Assembly: GCA_023436585.1 (NCBI GenBank)
Contig: JAEZIN010000029.1
Location: forward strand, 248,001-312,000
Direction of reading: 5' to 3'
Origin: Bacillota bacterium
Lineage (GTDB): Bacteria; Bacillota; Clostridia; Christensenellales; Aristaeellaceae
DNA: 64,000 nucleotides
In this document: in pieces, positions 42,194 to 51,222 of the stretch
Position numbering within the stretch: the stretch's first letter is position 1
Layout: every line of letters starts with the position of its first letter
Translations under genes and position numbers: made by a program
The notes under the pieces: generated by a model
What the model saw: the letters and a program-made list of their open reading frames with translations, nothing else
The model's database searches: none
Told to the model about the DNA's origin: nothing

Positions 42194-43735
42194 ATGAACA
42201 AAACCATGACCGCCCTCATTATCATGGACGGGTTCGGCCTGAACCCCAGCCATGAGGGCAATGCCATCTTTCAGCAGGGCACGCCCAACCTGGACAAGCT
42301 TTTTCAGGCATATCCCCACACCCAGTTGGGGGCCAGCGGCATGAACGTGGGCCTGCCTGACGGGCAGATGGGCAACAGCGAGGTGGGGCACCTGAATATC
42401 GGCGCCGGCCGCATCGTGTATCAGGAACTGACACGCATCACCAAGGACATACAGGACGGCGTTTTCTTTGAAAAGGAAGCGCTCATTTGGGCCATGGACA
42501 GCGCAAAGAAGGCCGGAACTTCCTTGCACCTGATGGGCTTACTCTCCGACGGCGGCGTGCACAGCCACAACACCCACCTGTACGCGCTGCTGGAGATGGC
42601 GAAAAAGCGCGGGCTTACGAAGGTGTATGTTCACTGCTTCCTGGATGGCCGCGATGTACCGCCCACCAGCGGCTTGGGGTTTGTAAAAGAACTGCAGGAC
42701 AAGCTTGCGCAAATCGGCGTGGGCGAAATCGCCACCGTCATGGGCCGCTACTGGGCCATGGACCGCGACAACCTGTGGGACCGCGTAAAGAAGGCCTACG
42801 ACGCCATGGTGCTGGGCGATGGCCAGGCCACCGCGGAAACCGGCGCCCAGGCCGTGGAGCAAAGCTATGCCCTGAATGAAACGGATGAATTCGTCAGGCC
42901 CACCGTTGTGCTCAAAAACGGAAAGCCCGCCGCCGTCATCGGCGAAGGTGATTCTGTGATATTCTTCAACTTCCGGCCGGACAGGGCGCGGCAGCTCACG
43001 CGCACCTTCATTCAGCCGGACTTTGAGGGCTTCCAGCGGGCAAACGGATACTTCCCCTTGCAATTTGTGAGCATGACCCAATATGATGAAACATTTACAG
43101 GCCTTCAAGTGGTGAATCCCCCCGCGTCCTTGGACAACACCATGGGGGAATACCTGGCTTCCCTTGGCAAAACACAGCTGCGCATCGCTGAGACCCAGAA
43201 GTATGCCCACGTGACCTTTTTCTTCAACGGCGGCGTGGAGAAGCCCAACGAGGGAGAGGACAGGGTAATGATCCCCTCCTCCAAGGTGGCCACCTTCGAT
43301 ATGCAGCCTGAGATGTCGGCTTATGAAGTCACGGACAAGGCCGTGGAGCTGATCAACGAGCAAAAGTATGATGTGATGATCCTGAACTTTGCCAACTGCG
43401 ATATGGTGGGCCATACCGGCATCATTGAAGCCGCCATGAAAGCCGTGGAGGCGGTGGATATCTGCGTGGGCCGCGTGGTGGAGACCATTTTGAAAAACGG
43501 CGGACGCGCCTTTGTGACCGCCGATCACGGCAACGCGGACCAGATGGTGGACCCCGTAACCGGCGAGCCCTTCACAGCCCATACCACCTTCCCGGTGCCC
43601 TTTATCGCTGTCGGGCCGGAGTTTGCGGGCAAAACGCTTCGCGAGGGAGGCCGCCTGGCGGATATCGCGCCTACCATGCTCAAGAGCATGGGCCTCCCCG
43701 TTCCCAAGGAAATGACCGGCGAAGCGCTTGTTTGA
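42194..43735 (+). CDS. gpmI: 2,3-bisphosphoglycerate-independent phosphoglycerate mutase
   Basis: The 513-residue metal-dependent mutase converts 3- to 2-phosphoglycerate. It belongs to the alkaline phosphatase superfamily: IIMDGFGLNPSHEGNAI, the phospho-serine site MGNSEVGHLNIGAGR near residue 62, VYVHCFLDGRDVPPTS, FNFRPDRARQLT, and the C-terminal metal sites ANCDMVGHTG and TADHGNADQM. AAAGGAAAGG precedes the ATG. It is the last gene of the cggR unit; no eno follows. Confidence 0.98.
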   Translation: MNKTMTALIIMDGFGLNPSHEGNAIFQQGTPNLDKLFQAYPHTQLGASGMNVGLPDGQMGNSEVGHLNIGAGRIVYQELTRITKDIQDGVFFEKEALIWAMDSAKKAGTSLHLMGLLSDGGVHSHNTHLYALLEMAKKRGLTKVYVHCFLDGRDVPPTSGLGFVKELQDKLAQIGVGEIATVMGRYWAMDRDNLWDRVKKAYDAMVLGDGQATAETGAQAVEQSYALNETDEFVRPTVVLKNGKPAAVIGEGDSVIFFNFRPDRARQLTRTFIQPDFEGFQRANGYFPLQFVSMTQYDETFTGLQVVNPPASLDNTMGEYLASLGKTQLRIAETQKYAHVTFFFNGGVEKPNEGEDRVMIPSSKVATFDMQPEMSAYEVTDKAVELINEQKYDVMILNFANCDMVGHTGIIEAAMKAVEAVDICVGRVVETILKNGGRAFVTADHGNADQMVDPVTGEPFTAHTTFPVPFIAVGPEFAGKTLREGGRLADIAPTMLKSMGLPVPKEMTGEALV

Positions 43736-43750
43736 GAGACGTGGGTAATG

Positions 43751-43838
43751 GCGGGGAAAGGGCTTTATGAAAAAATCCCTCTCCCCGCACCCCACTTGGA
43801 AAAACTTCTACTAATAAAGGAAATAGAATTGTCATCTG
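43751..43838 (+). repeat. Interspersed repeat A, copy 3
   Basis: GCGGGGAAAGGG (43751-43762) pairs with the CCCTCTCCCCGC end at 43788; then CCCCACTTGGAAAAACTTCT, ACTAATAAAGGAAATAG and TGTCAT follow as in copies 1 and 2. It starts 16 bases after the gpmI stop, the same distance as copy 2 from the translocase stop. Confidence 0.8.
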
Positions 43839-43844
43839 GCTTGG

Positions 43845-43870
43845 TGTAGGGCGGGGGCTTGCTCCCGCCG
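43845..43870 (+). repeat. Repeat E, left end of an inverted pair
   Basis: TGTAGGGCGGGGGCTTGCTC and CCGCCG form a near-palindrome. An inverted copy lies at 44694-44717, so the two bracket the 190-aa gene at 44000-44572. A tighter pair exists at 53742-53844. Confidence 0.75.
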
Positions 43871-43908
43871 TTTCTATTGCATGAAAAACTGTGCCGTGCG
43901 GCAACAAA

Positions 43909-43951
43909 AAAGGTTGTTTCCATACGATTACATCGTGAGGGAACAGCCTTT
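43909..43951 (-). terminator. Terminator of the zinc-ribbon membrane protein gene
   Basis: On the minus strand AAGGCTGTTCC pairs with GGAAACAACCTT around an inner ACGAT/ATCGT pairing, followed by TTTTTTG. Confidence 0.8.
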
Positions 43952-43999
43952 CCTTATGCAAATTATTCCTGCCCTTGCATCAACTTCTCACGGCGTGGA

Positions 44000-44572
44000 T
44001 CAGCTTTCTGATAGATACGTGCCGCAGAATTCACACTTGACTACAGTACCTTTTTGGATTTTGTTTTTCGCGCCGCAGCTATTGCAGGTGACACGGGCAT
44101 ATTCCGCCGGGACTTCTGTCACTTGCGCTGCATTGCTTGCTTCTTCAACGGAAGGGACTTCCCCTGTAAATACGATGCAGTTTCGCTCCGTATCAAAATA
44201 GGCGTTTTCAAAATAACCTTTGGCGAACAATTCAACAATGTATTTCTCTGTCTTCGCAACGGGCATGCCCGCGGCAGAGGCCAATTGCTCCATGGAGCGG
44301 AATGAATTTGTGGAAAGTATCGCGTCAAATTTCCTGAAGAGCTGAATGAGGGTTTTGCGTTTTTTTCCGCGAATGATCTGAACCAAGCCTGCTATCATAA
44401 ACACATACAATACAACGGCAACGGAGATGCCGGCGGACGGATCGGAATTGGGGGAAAGGGTGAGTATGATTCCTGAGAGTCCGCAAGGGATTGCCAGGAT
44501 ATATCCAAATACAATTTGCACATTGCTGGAAGCCATCTTCCCGGTCATCTTGCGGCTATGGCTCTGTATCAT
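44000..44572 (-). CDS. Membrane protein with C-terminal zinc ribbon (hypothetical)
   Basis: The ~190-residue product has two membrane helices (about residues 17-65), a helical middle part with SMEQLASAAGMPVAKTEKYIVELFAKGYFENAYFD that looks like a winged-helix-type segment, and a final zinc ribbon with CNSCGAKNKIQKG and CEFCG. The start ATG at 44572 has GGAGG eight bases upstream; ATGs at 44587 and 44608 lie in or before that site. The function is unknown. The gene lies between two inverted E repeats, so it may have moved as a unit. Confidence 0.75.
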   Translation of the reverse strand: MIQSHSRKMTGKMASSNVQIVFGYILAIPCGLSGIILTLSPNSDPSAGISVAVVLYVFMIAGLVQIIRGKKRKTLIQLFRKFDAILSTNSFRSMEQLASAAGMPVAKTEKYIVELFAKGYFENAYFDTERNCIVFTGEVPSVEEASNAAQVTEVPAEYARVTCNSCGAKNKIQKGTVVKCEFCGTYLSES

Positions 44573-44693
44573 TTGAAGAACCTCCATTGATTTCCTATAG
44601 TATAGCATTGCATGAATCCATCTGCAAATGAAGATTCATGTTTTTCCCTGAGATGACTTCAATTGTTCCTTTCAAGTAAAACCCAAAATGGAA

Positions 44694-44717
44694 GGCGGGA
44701 GCAAGCCCCCGCCCTAC
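44694..44717 (-). repeat. Repeat E, right end of an inverted pair
   Basis: GGCGGGAGCAAGCCCCCGCC followed by CTAC is the reverse complement of the repeat at 43845. The unit between the outer ends is about 870 bases and includes one gene. Confidence 0.75.
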
Positions 44718-44760
44718 GTTGTTTGACTAATAATTTCGTTTTGCTTGCTTTAACCTGAAT

Positions 44761-44928
44761 ATGGGGATTCCCAAGGGATTCTATTCCATCTGGCTCAATA
44801 GTCGCCCTGCTTCGCTCCTGCTCGCATTACTCCTTTTCGCCAGCCTCCTCCGCCTCGCTTCATCCGGCACAGCCGGCGCTTCGGCTACGGAGCCTTGGGT
44901 GGAGGTCCAGGGGGCAAAGCCCCTGGTC
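44761..44928 (+). repeat. Repeat F copy 4 interrupted by core C copy 5
   Basis: The host F reads ATGGGGATTCCCAAGGGAT on the left and CCTTGGGTGGAGGTCCAGGG with GGCAAAGCCCCTGG on the right. Core C (44784-44894) lies in the loop of CCCAAGG/CCTTGGG. In this core the apical hairpin is CCGGC-ACA-GCCGG, a compensated change from CCGCC-ACA-GGCGG. On the minus strand the F element begins directly at the stop of the 56-aa gene. Confidence 0.85.
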
Positions 44929-45100
44929 AGTCGTCGCCCTGGGTCAGGTTGTTGGCGTATGTCTTCAGGGAAGCGAATGAATTGATATTGTCTGCCCGCT
45001 TGCTGATGCCATCCTTGACATAGTCGGGAAGGGATGCAAAGAAGGCGCTTGCTTCCTTATTGTCCCGCAGCAGGTCATTCAGGCCGGAATATTTGTACAT
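44927..45100 (-). CDS. Small conserved hypothetical protein (56 aa)
   Basis: The product begins MYKYSGLNDLLRDNKEASAFF and continues with SLPDYVKDGISKRADNINSFASLKTYANNLTQGDD. It is a compact, hydrophilic helical protein of a type common but uncharacterised in Clostridia. GGAGAG precedes the ATG at 45100; a start at 45163 in the same frame lacks support. Repeat F touches its stop codon. No function can be given. Confidence 0.7.
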   Translation of the reverse strand: MYKYSGLNDLLRDNKEASAFFASLPDYVKDGISKRADNINSFASLKTYANNLTQGDD

Positions 45101-45256
45101 CGTGTTCTCTCCTTTATTTATTGGTCTTTCTTTATTTTTTGTATTTGCAGCCGCATTATGCAATCAGCATTTTTAAAGAGGCTCCTTCCGCTTGTCCCGC
45201 CTGCCCGTTTCCAGTATAATGGGTTGCGTGAATGCGGCGGAAGGGGAGTGAACGCG

Positions 45257-45958
45257 GTGCCAGTCATGGCCTTTTGTAAAAAGTGCAAGCAGGAAGTAAT
45301 GCCGGGCTCGGCATGCCCAATGTGCGGTCAGAAGCTGCCGGCCAATGGCCTGCGCCTGAGCTGGTCCTACGGCCTTGCTCCCGTGAAGGATTTTTTAAGC
45401 TGGAACAATAGTTTGAGGGTGGCCTTGCCGGTCCTTGGGCTGCTGGCGCTTGTGATTACCGGGGTGGAATGGGGCCGCAAGGGCTTTGTCGGTTTGCAGG
45501 CCTTGTTTTCCCAAGGGCTCCTGGTCCTAATGATGATTCTGGCCGCGGTTATGCTTTTCATCATACTGATTGCGCTTATGTCGCGCGGCCGGGAGGAAGT
45601 GCGCTATGTGCTGGATAGCAAAGGTGTGCACGCGCAGGTGTGGCAGGCAAAGGCCTCCCTTATCAAACGCATATTCCGCATGATCCCGCCGGACGCGCAA
45701 ATAGGATCGCTGGGACAGCCCGAGTGGATGCTGGAGGAGAAGCATATCCCATGGGCGGAACTTAAGCGCGTGGGCCTTTGGTCAGACAATGACAAGATCC
45801 TTTTGTACAGCCCGCGCTTCTGGCTGGTCCTGACGCTGCACGCGCTGCCGGATACGTATGATGACGCCGTCCGCTTTATTTATGAACAGGTGAAAAAGCG
45901 GCCTGGGGTGATGAAGGAGCCGCCGATGCCAAGGGATATGATGTCTCAACAGATGTAA
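45257..45958 (+). CDS. Zinc-ribbon membrane protein (hypothetical)
   Basis: The ~233-residue product starts with a zinc ribbon (CKKCKQEVMPGSACPMCG), then two membrane helices (about residues 55-125), then a cytoplasmic domain with EVRYVLDSKGVHAQVWQAKASLIKRI and WAELKRVGLWSDNDKILLYSPRFWLVLTL, reminiscent of bacterial PH-like domains. The GTG at 45257 follows GGAAGGGGAG by eight bases; the ATG at 45266 is the alternative. The function is unknown. Confidence 0.78.
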   Translation: MPVMAFCKKCKQEVMPGSACPMCGQKLPANGLRLSWSYGLAPVKDFLSWNNSLRVALPVLGLLALVITGVEWGRKGFVGLQALFSQGLLVLMMILAAVMLFIILIALMSRGREEVRYVLDSKGVHAQVWQAKASLIKRIFRMIPPDAQIGSLGQPEWMLEEKHIPWAELKRVGLWSDNDKILLYSPRFWLVLTLHALPDTYDDAVRFIYEQVKKRPGVMKEPPMPRDMMSQQM

Positions 45959-45985
45959 ATATTACGCAAATATTAAGAAACTCCC

Positions 45986-46014
45986 TTGACATTGGCATAA
46001 AAGAGTCATAAAAT
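45986..46014 (+). promoter_or_regulatory. Sigma-A promoter of the SH3/PG-binding gene
   Basis: TTGACA (45986-45991), 17 bases, TAAAAT (46009-46014), 39 bases before the ATG. Confidence 0.9.
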
Positions 46015-46052
46015 GGGTAAGCCGAACCAAATTACTGGCTGGAGGGTTGCCC

Positions 46053-48665
46053 ATGAGCAGAGCACAGGGAAAGATTTCATTCAGACGGGGATATGCCTTG
46101 TTCCTTGTGATCCTGCTGATGATGGGGTATTGTACCCCTCTTGCCCAGGCGGCCAGTTATCCGTACATATCCTCGACCAATGACAAGGTCAACATGCGCC
46201 GCAGCCCCAACAGCAGTTCCGTTGTACTGGAAAGGCTGGAAAGCGGCCAGTCCGTAACCGTGCTGGGGGAAAGCGGGGATTATTACAAGGTATCCTACAA
46301 TGAACGCACGGGATACATCATGAAAAAATACGTTGGGGAAGGCGCCGCGCCCACGCCTACGGCCAAGCCATCCTCCTTAAGCGGGAACGTATCCGGTTTC
46401 CCGTATCAGACGACAACCCGGGACAAGGTCAATATGCGCAGGTCGGCTTCCTCCACCTCCGTTGTGCTGGAAAGGATTCCTTTGGGCGCTGAGATTACGG
46501 TGGAAGCGGAGAGCGGCAAGTACCTGAAGGTGCGCTACAACGGAACGAGCGGCTATGTGATGGCGGATTATGTTTATACTCGGACAGTCGCAACAGCCAC
46601 TCCGCCGCCGAGCTCGAATGGGAACAGCGATTACAGGAACCTGGAAAAAGGCGATGCCGGCAAAGAAGTCAAGGCATTGCAGCAGGTTTTGATAGAATTG
46701 AAATATCTTTCCGGCACGGCGGATGGAAAATTCGGCAGCCAGACGGAAACGGCGGTGAAAAACTGCCAGGAGAAGAACAGGCTGCCGGTTACAGGCACGG
46801 CGGACGCCATGCTGCAGGCCCTTTTGTATGAGGACAGGCCCCGCAATGCCGATGGCAACACGGTCAAGGCCATGACCTTGCCGCCCATAGACGGCGTGAC
46901 CATCCGCGAGGGAAACATGGGCGACGCCGTGGAAAAACTCCAGGAGCGCCTGTCACAGCTTCGGTACTACACAGGCTCCGTCAATGGTGTGTGCTCCAGG
47001 GAAACCGTATTGGCGGTAACGGCCTTCCAGGAAAAGAACGGGCTGAAGGCGGATGGGCTGGCCGGCGGCGCCACCCAGACAAAGCTGTACAGCAGCGACG
47101 CTTTGCCCAAGGGCGCCATCACCGTTACACCCGCGCCTACGTCCTCCTCCCCGATTCCCACCCAGCCGGGCGTAACAGTTCGCCAGGGGGATGAAGGGGC
47201 GGCTGCCAAGGCTGTGCAAAAGCGATTGAAGGAACTGGGCTATTTGACCGGTTCGGCCGACGGAAAGTTCGGCAACGCCAGCGTAACCGCGCTGATCGCG
47301 TTTCAAAGGCGGCACGGCCTCACCCAGGATGGCGTGGCCGGAAAGACCACTCAAGACCTGTTGTTCAGCGGCTCGGCGCTGGCAGCCGCCGGCGAGGTAT
47401 CGCCCATCCCCACCACCACGCCGCTTACGCAGGAGAATGCGATTGTGATCCAGCGCGGCACCAGGGGCGTGCAGGTGCTGAATCTGCAAAAGCGGCTCAC
47501 GGAGCTGGGCTATTATACCGCGAAAATGGACAGCGACTACCAGGCCGCGGACATCGCCGCCGTGAAGGCATTCCAAAAAAACAACGGCCTGAAGGCAGAC
47601 GGCATCGCCGGTTATGAGACGCAGGTCAAAATATACAGCGCCAATGCCGTGCCCGGCTCCGCCTTCACCCCGACGCCAACCCCCGCGCCGACGCCTACGC
47701 CCAATTTGAGCACGCTGCGCCAGGGGAACACAGGCAATGAGGTCAAATCGCTGCAGCAGCGGCTGATCCAACTGGGGTATCTTTCCGGCAAGGCGGACGG
47801 CAACTTCGGCAGCGGCACGTCGACAGCGGTGCAATCCTTCCAGAAGGCCAATGGGCTTAATCAGGACGGCGTGGCCGGCCCCACAACGCTCAGCAAGCTG
47901 TACTCCGCTGAGGCAAAGCCCAATCCCACCACCGCGCCCGCCACTCCGCCTCCGATCTTGCGGCAAGGCGACAGCAACGATTCCGTCAAGACGATGCAGA
48001 TGACGCTTATCGATCTTGGATATATGAATGGCAAGGCGGACGGCGTATTCGGCGCTCAGACCTTCCTGGCCTTGAAGGCATTCCAGAGCAACAACGGTTT
48101 GCCCTCCGATGGTGTCGCGGGGGAGAAAACACTGAACATACTCGGCAGCGCCACAGCCAAGCCGGCGCCTACCGTGCCCGGCGCAACCGCCACCCCCAAG
48201 CCTACCGCGCCTGCGGTAAATGCGGCGCCCAAGGCCTCCCAGGTGCGATATGCCAACTGGTATACGGAAATACGCTCCCGCGCGAGAACATACCCCTACG
48301 CCACGGTGTACGATTACAATACGGGCTTAAGCTGGAAGGTGCATATGTTCAGCATTGGCGCCCATGCCGACTCTGAACCCGTAAGCGCTACGGATACGGC
48401 CATCATGGTGCAGGCCTTCGGCGGAAAATATACCTGGACGCCCAAGCCCGTATGGGTGGTTATGAGTGACGGACGCGTGTACATGGCCTCCACCCACGAC
48501 AATCCCCATGGCGTCGACCACAATACCAGCAACAATTTCCCTGGCCACCTGTGCATCCACTTCCCGCGCACACAGGCGGAGGTGGCGTCCATAGGCGACT
48601 ACGCCACAACCCATCAAAAGGCCATTGATCTTGGCTGGCAGGCCACGCAGAATAAGATCAATTAG
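46053..48665 (+). CDS. Large secreted protein: two SH3 domains, six peptidoglycan-binding repeats, unassigned C-terminal domain
   Basis: The 870-residue exported protein has a signal peptide (YALFLVILLMMGYCTPLAQA). Two bacterial SH3 domains (about residues 30-90 and 115-175) share the phrase DKVNMRRS. Six PG_binding_1 repeats follow, each with the pattern G..V..LQ..L..LGY..G..DG.FG....AV..FQ..NGL..DG.AG, joined by Pro/Thr linkers. The last ~140 residues form a domain with WKVHMFSIGAHADSEPVSA, WVVMSDGRVYMASTHDNPHG and FPGHLCIHFPRT; the HLCIH motif recalls the catalytic HGC of L,D-transpeptidases, but this is unproven. A role in binding or remodelling peptidoglycan is likely. GGAGGG precedes the ATG at 46053. 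Confidence 0.88.
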   Translation: MSRAQGKISFRRGYALFLVILLMMGYCTPLAQAASYPYISSTNDKVNMRRSPNSSSVVLERLESGQSVTVLGESGDYYKVSYNERTGYIMKKYVGEGAAPTPTAKPSSLSGNVSGFPYQTTTRDKVNMRRSASSTSVVLERIPLGAEITVEAESGKYLKVRYNGTSGYVMADYVYTRTVATATPPPSSNGNSDYRNLEKGDAGKEVKALQQVLIELKYLSGTADGKFGSQTETAVKNCQEKNRLPVTGTADAMLQALLYEDRPRNADGNTVKAMTLPPIDGVTIREGNMGDAVEKLQERLSQLRYYTGSVNGVCSRETVLAVTAFQEKNGLKADGLAGGATQTKLYSSDALPKGAITVTPAPTSSSPIPTQPGVTVRQGDEGAAAKAVQKRLKELGYLTGSADGKFGNASVTALIAFQRRHGLTQDGVAGKTTQDLLFSGSALAAAGEVSPIPTTTPLTQENAIVIQRGTRGVQVLNLQKRLTELGYYTAKMDSDYQAADIAAVKAFQKNNGLKADGIAGYETQVKIYSANAVPGSAFTPTPTPAPTPTPNLSTLRQGNTGNEVKSLQQRLIQLGYLSGKADGNFGSGTSTAVQSFQKANGLNQDGVAGPTTLSKLYSAEAKPNPTTAPATPPPILRQGDSNDSVKTMQMTLIDLGYMNGKADGVFGAQTFLALKAFQSNNGLPSDGVAGEKTLNILGSATAKPAPTVPGATATPKPTAPAVNAAPKASQVRYANWYTEIRSRARTYPYATVYDYNTGLSWKVHMFSIGAHADSEPVSATDTAIMVQAFGGKYTWTPKPVWVVMSDGRVYMASTHDNPHGVDHNTSNNFPGHLCIHFPRTQAEVASIGDYATTHQKAIDLGWQATQNKIN

Positions 48666-48683
48666 GCGAAGGAAAGATATTGT

Positions 48684-48715
48684 AAAGGCCCATGCCGGCA
48701 ATGGCATGGGCCTTT
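48684..48715 (+). terminator. Terminator of the SH3/PG-binding gene
   Basis: AAAGGCCCATGCC (48684-48696) pairs with GGCATGGGCCTTT (48703-48715). Confidence 0.85.
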
Positions 48716-48766
48716 CAGTTACATATGCCTATTCTGTGTGAAGCAAAGAAATTCTCAAAGTAGATA

Positions 48767-48931
48767 TTTCGCGCCTTCGGGCGCGACCAGGGCTTTCCTA
48801 CCCATCTGGCTCAATCGCCGCATTGCTCACTGCCGTTCGCACTGCTCGTTTCGCCAGCCTCCTATGCCTCGCTTCATCCGCCGCAGGCGGCGCTTCGGCT
48901 ACGGAGCCCTGGACCTTCGGAGCATCCATCT
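48767..48931 (+). repeat. Repeat B copy 9 interrupted by core C copy 6
   Basis: Hairpin 1 is CGCGCC-TTCG-GGCGCG; the left half CCAGGGCTTTCC and right half CCTGG flank core C (48802-48908). In the core CTGGC pairs with GCCAG, GCATTGC with GCACTGC (one mismatch), and CCGCC-GCA-GGCGG is apical. The tail ACCTTCGGAGCATCC is degenerate. No gene lies here. Confidence 0.85.
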
Positions 48932-48993
48932 TTGCAAATAGAAGTAATTGTTAATGGCCTCTAAGGTCCCCACCTATAAGTTCCAGAAGATGT

Positions 48994-49054
48994 CTTCCGA
49001 AGGTTTCCAAAGGGCGATCGGAAAGCCCTTTGGTCGCATCCGCAGATGCGAAAC
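48994..49054 (-). repeat. Interspersed repeat B, copy 10
   Basis: On the minus strand hairpin 1 CGCATC-TGCG-GATGCG, CC, AAAGGGC, TTTCCGATC, GCCCTTT, then GGAAACCTTCGGAAG: a complete, uninterrupted copy with perfect stems. Between copies 9 and 10 (48932-48993) I see nothing else. Confidence 0.88.
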
Positions 49055-49092
49055 CTTTCTTAACCAATCATAATTGCATGGTAAATAGGCCT

Positions 49093-49127
49093 AAAAAAAA
49101 CGCGGAAATGACAAAGTCATTTCCGCG
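49093..49127 (-). terminator. Intrinsic terminator of glnN
   Basis: CGCGGAAATGAC (49101-49112) pairs with GTCATTTCCGCG (49116-49127); on the minus strand eight T follow (A-run 49093-49100). Confidence 0.95.
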
Positions 49128-49134
49128 ATGCGCT

Positions 49135-51222
49135 TTAGATATTGAACAGCAGGTCGCCGTAGGTGGGGAACGGCCAGAAATCCTTCGAAACGAGGGTTTC
49201 CAGCTCGTCGGCCACGGCCCGAAGCTCCGTCATGGCGGGCACCAGCTTGTCGCGGCTGTAGGTGGCGTGGGCCAGGAGGTCTCCGGCGCCGTTGTCGGCC
49301 ATGGCATCGGCCAGCGCCTCAATCTTTGCGGAGAGGGAGTCGGTGAGCGCGGACAGCTTGGAAAGCAGCGCTTCCTCACAGGCAAGGGGCAAAGAGGGGA
49401 TCAGCGCTTTCTTGGCGACGGCCGTGTCGGCTACGGTCTTGCTATAGGCAAGCACCGCGGGCAGGATATCCTTGCGGGCCATATCCAGCATGGTGAAGGC
49501 TTCGATGCTGATGACCTTTACATAGCCTTCCAGCAGGATGTCATAGCGGCTGTGCATTTCCGTTTCGCTGAACACCTTGTGGTCGGTAAAGAGCTTGATG
49601 TTCTTTTCCTTCACAAAGTAGGGCAGTGCCGCCACGGTGGAGGTCAGGTTCAGCAGCCCGCGCCTTTCGGCTTCCACCACCCATTCGGCGGCATAGTTGT
49701 TGCCGTTGAAGATGATGCGCTTGTGGTCCGTAAGCTCCTTCACGATCAGCTCGTTCAGGGCGGCGGTGAAATCCTTGGCGCCTTCCAGCTTTTCGGCAAA
49801 GATTTTGAGAGATTCGGCCACAATGGTGTTGAGCACGATGTTGGGGCCGCTGACCGAGAAGGAGGAGCCCAGCATGCGGAACTCAAACTTGTTGCCGGTG
49901 AAGGCAAAGGGCGATGTGCGGTTGCGGTCGGTGGAATCCTTGGGCAGCGGCGGCAGCACATCCACGCCGATGGTCATTTCGGTTTTCTTGCGGCTGTTGT
50001 AGGCTGTGCCCGTTGTCAAAGACTCCACGATGTCGGTGAGCTCTTCGCCCAGGAACACGGATACGATGGCCGGCGGCGCTTCGTTGGCGCCCAAGCGGTG
50101 ATCGTTGCCTGCGCTGGCCACGGAAACCCTGAGCATATCCTGATGCTCATCCACGGCCTTCAAAACTGCTGCCAGGAAGAGCAGGAACTGGGCGTTTTCA
50201 TAGGGCGTCTGGCCCGGCTCCAGCAGGTTCGCGCCGGTGCTGGTGGCCATGGACCAGTTGTTGTGCTTGCCCGAGCCGTTGACGCCGGCAAAGGGCTTTT
50301 CGTGAAGCAGGCAGGTGAGCCCATAGCGGGCGGCAACCTTCTTCATCATTTCCATGGCCAGCTGGTTGTGGTCGGAGGCCACGTTGGTGATGGAGAAAAT
50401 GGGGGCCAGCTCGTGCTGCGCGGGGGCCACTTCGTTATGCTCCGTCTTGGCCAATACGCCAAGCTTCCAAAGCTCCTCGTTCAGTGTGTCCATGAAGGCC
50501 TGGATGCGGGGCTTGATGGTGCCGAAATAATGGTCTTCCAGCTCCTGGCCCTTGGGCGGCTTGGCGCCGTAGAGCGTGCGGCCGGTGTAGATAAGGTCGC
50601 GGCGCTTTTCATACAGCGCCTTGTCGATGAGGAAATATTCCTGCTCCGGGCCTACGGTGGAGAACACGTGGTTCACATCCGCGTGGCCAAAGAGCTTCAA
50701 AATGCGGACCGCCTGCTTGGAGAGGGCTTCCATGGAGCGCAAAAGCGGGGTCTTCTTGTCCAGCGCTTCGCCGCCGTAGGAGCAAAAAGCGGTGGGGATG
50801 CACAAAATCTTATCCTTGATAAAGGCGTAGGAGGTGGGGTCCCAGGCGGTGTAGCCGCGCGCTTCGAAGGTGGCGCGCAAGCCGCCGGAGGGGAAGGAGG
50901 ATGCGTCCGGCTCGCCTTTGATCAATTCCTTGCCGCTGAACTCCAGGATCACGCTGCCGCCCTTTTGGGGGGAGATGAAGCTGTCGTGCTTTTCGGCGGT
51001 GATGCCGGTCATGGGCTGGAACCAATGGGTGTAGTGGGTGGCGCCCTTTTCCACAGCCCAATCCTTCATGGCGTTGGCAACAATGTTGGCTACCTGCGGG
51101 TCCAGGGGCTTGCCCTCATCAATCGTCTTTTGCAAGGCGCGGTACGTTTCCTTGGGCAGGCGTGCCCGCATGATAGCGTCATTGAATACCATGCTGCCGA
51201 AAAGCTCCGTCACATTCGCCAT
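49135..51222 (-). CDS. glnN: Glutamine synthetase type III
   Basis: The 695-residue product is a GSIII, a dodecameric enzyme making glutamine from glutamate, ammonia and ATP. It has the GSIII landmarks HYTHWFQPMTGITAEKHDSF, STVGPEQEYFLID, KTEHNEVAPAQHELAPIF, the ATP/glutamate site GVNGSGKHNNWSM and NRTSPFAFTGNKFEFRMLGSS. GGAGGC precedes the ATG. Its promoter and a long folded leader lie upstream, and it is divergent from a type I-like gene and an ANTAR regulator, so nitrogen-dependent control is probable. Confidence 0.97.
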   Translation of the reverse strand: MANVTELFGSMVFNDAIMRARLPKETYRALQKTIDEGKPLDPQVANIVANAMKDWAVEKGATHYTHWFQPMTGITAEKHDSFISPQKGGSVILEFSGKELIKGEPDASSFPSGGLRATFEARGYTAWDPTSYAFIKDKILCIPTAFCSYGGEALDKKTPLLRSMEALSKQAVRILKLFGHADVNHVFSTVGPEQEYFLIDKALYEKRRDLIYTGRTLYGAKPPKGQELEDHYFGTIKPRIQAFMDTLNEELWKLGVLAKTEHNEVAPAQHELAPIFSITNVASDHNQLAMEMMKKVAARYGLTCLLHEKPFAGVNGSGKHNNWSMATSTGANLLEPGQTPYENAQFLLFLAAVLKAVDEHQDMLRVSVASAGNDHRLGANEAPPAIVSVFLGEELTDIVESLTTGTAYNSRKKTEMTIGVDVLPPLPKDSTDRNRTSPFAFTGNKFEFRMLGSSFSVSGPNIVLNTIVAESLKIFAEKLEGAKDFTAALNELIVKELTDHKRIIFNGNNYAAEWVVEAERRGLLNLTSTVAALPYFVKEKNIKLFTDHKVFSETEMHSRYDILLEGYVKVISIEAFTMLDMARKDILPAVLAYSKTVADTAVAKKALIPSLPLACEEALLSKLSALTDSLSAKIEALADAMADNGAGDLLAHATYSRDKLVPAMTELRAVADELETLVSKDFWPFPTYGDLLFNI

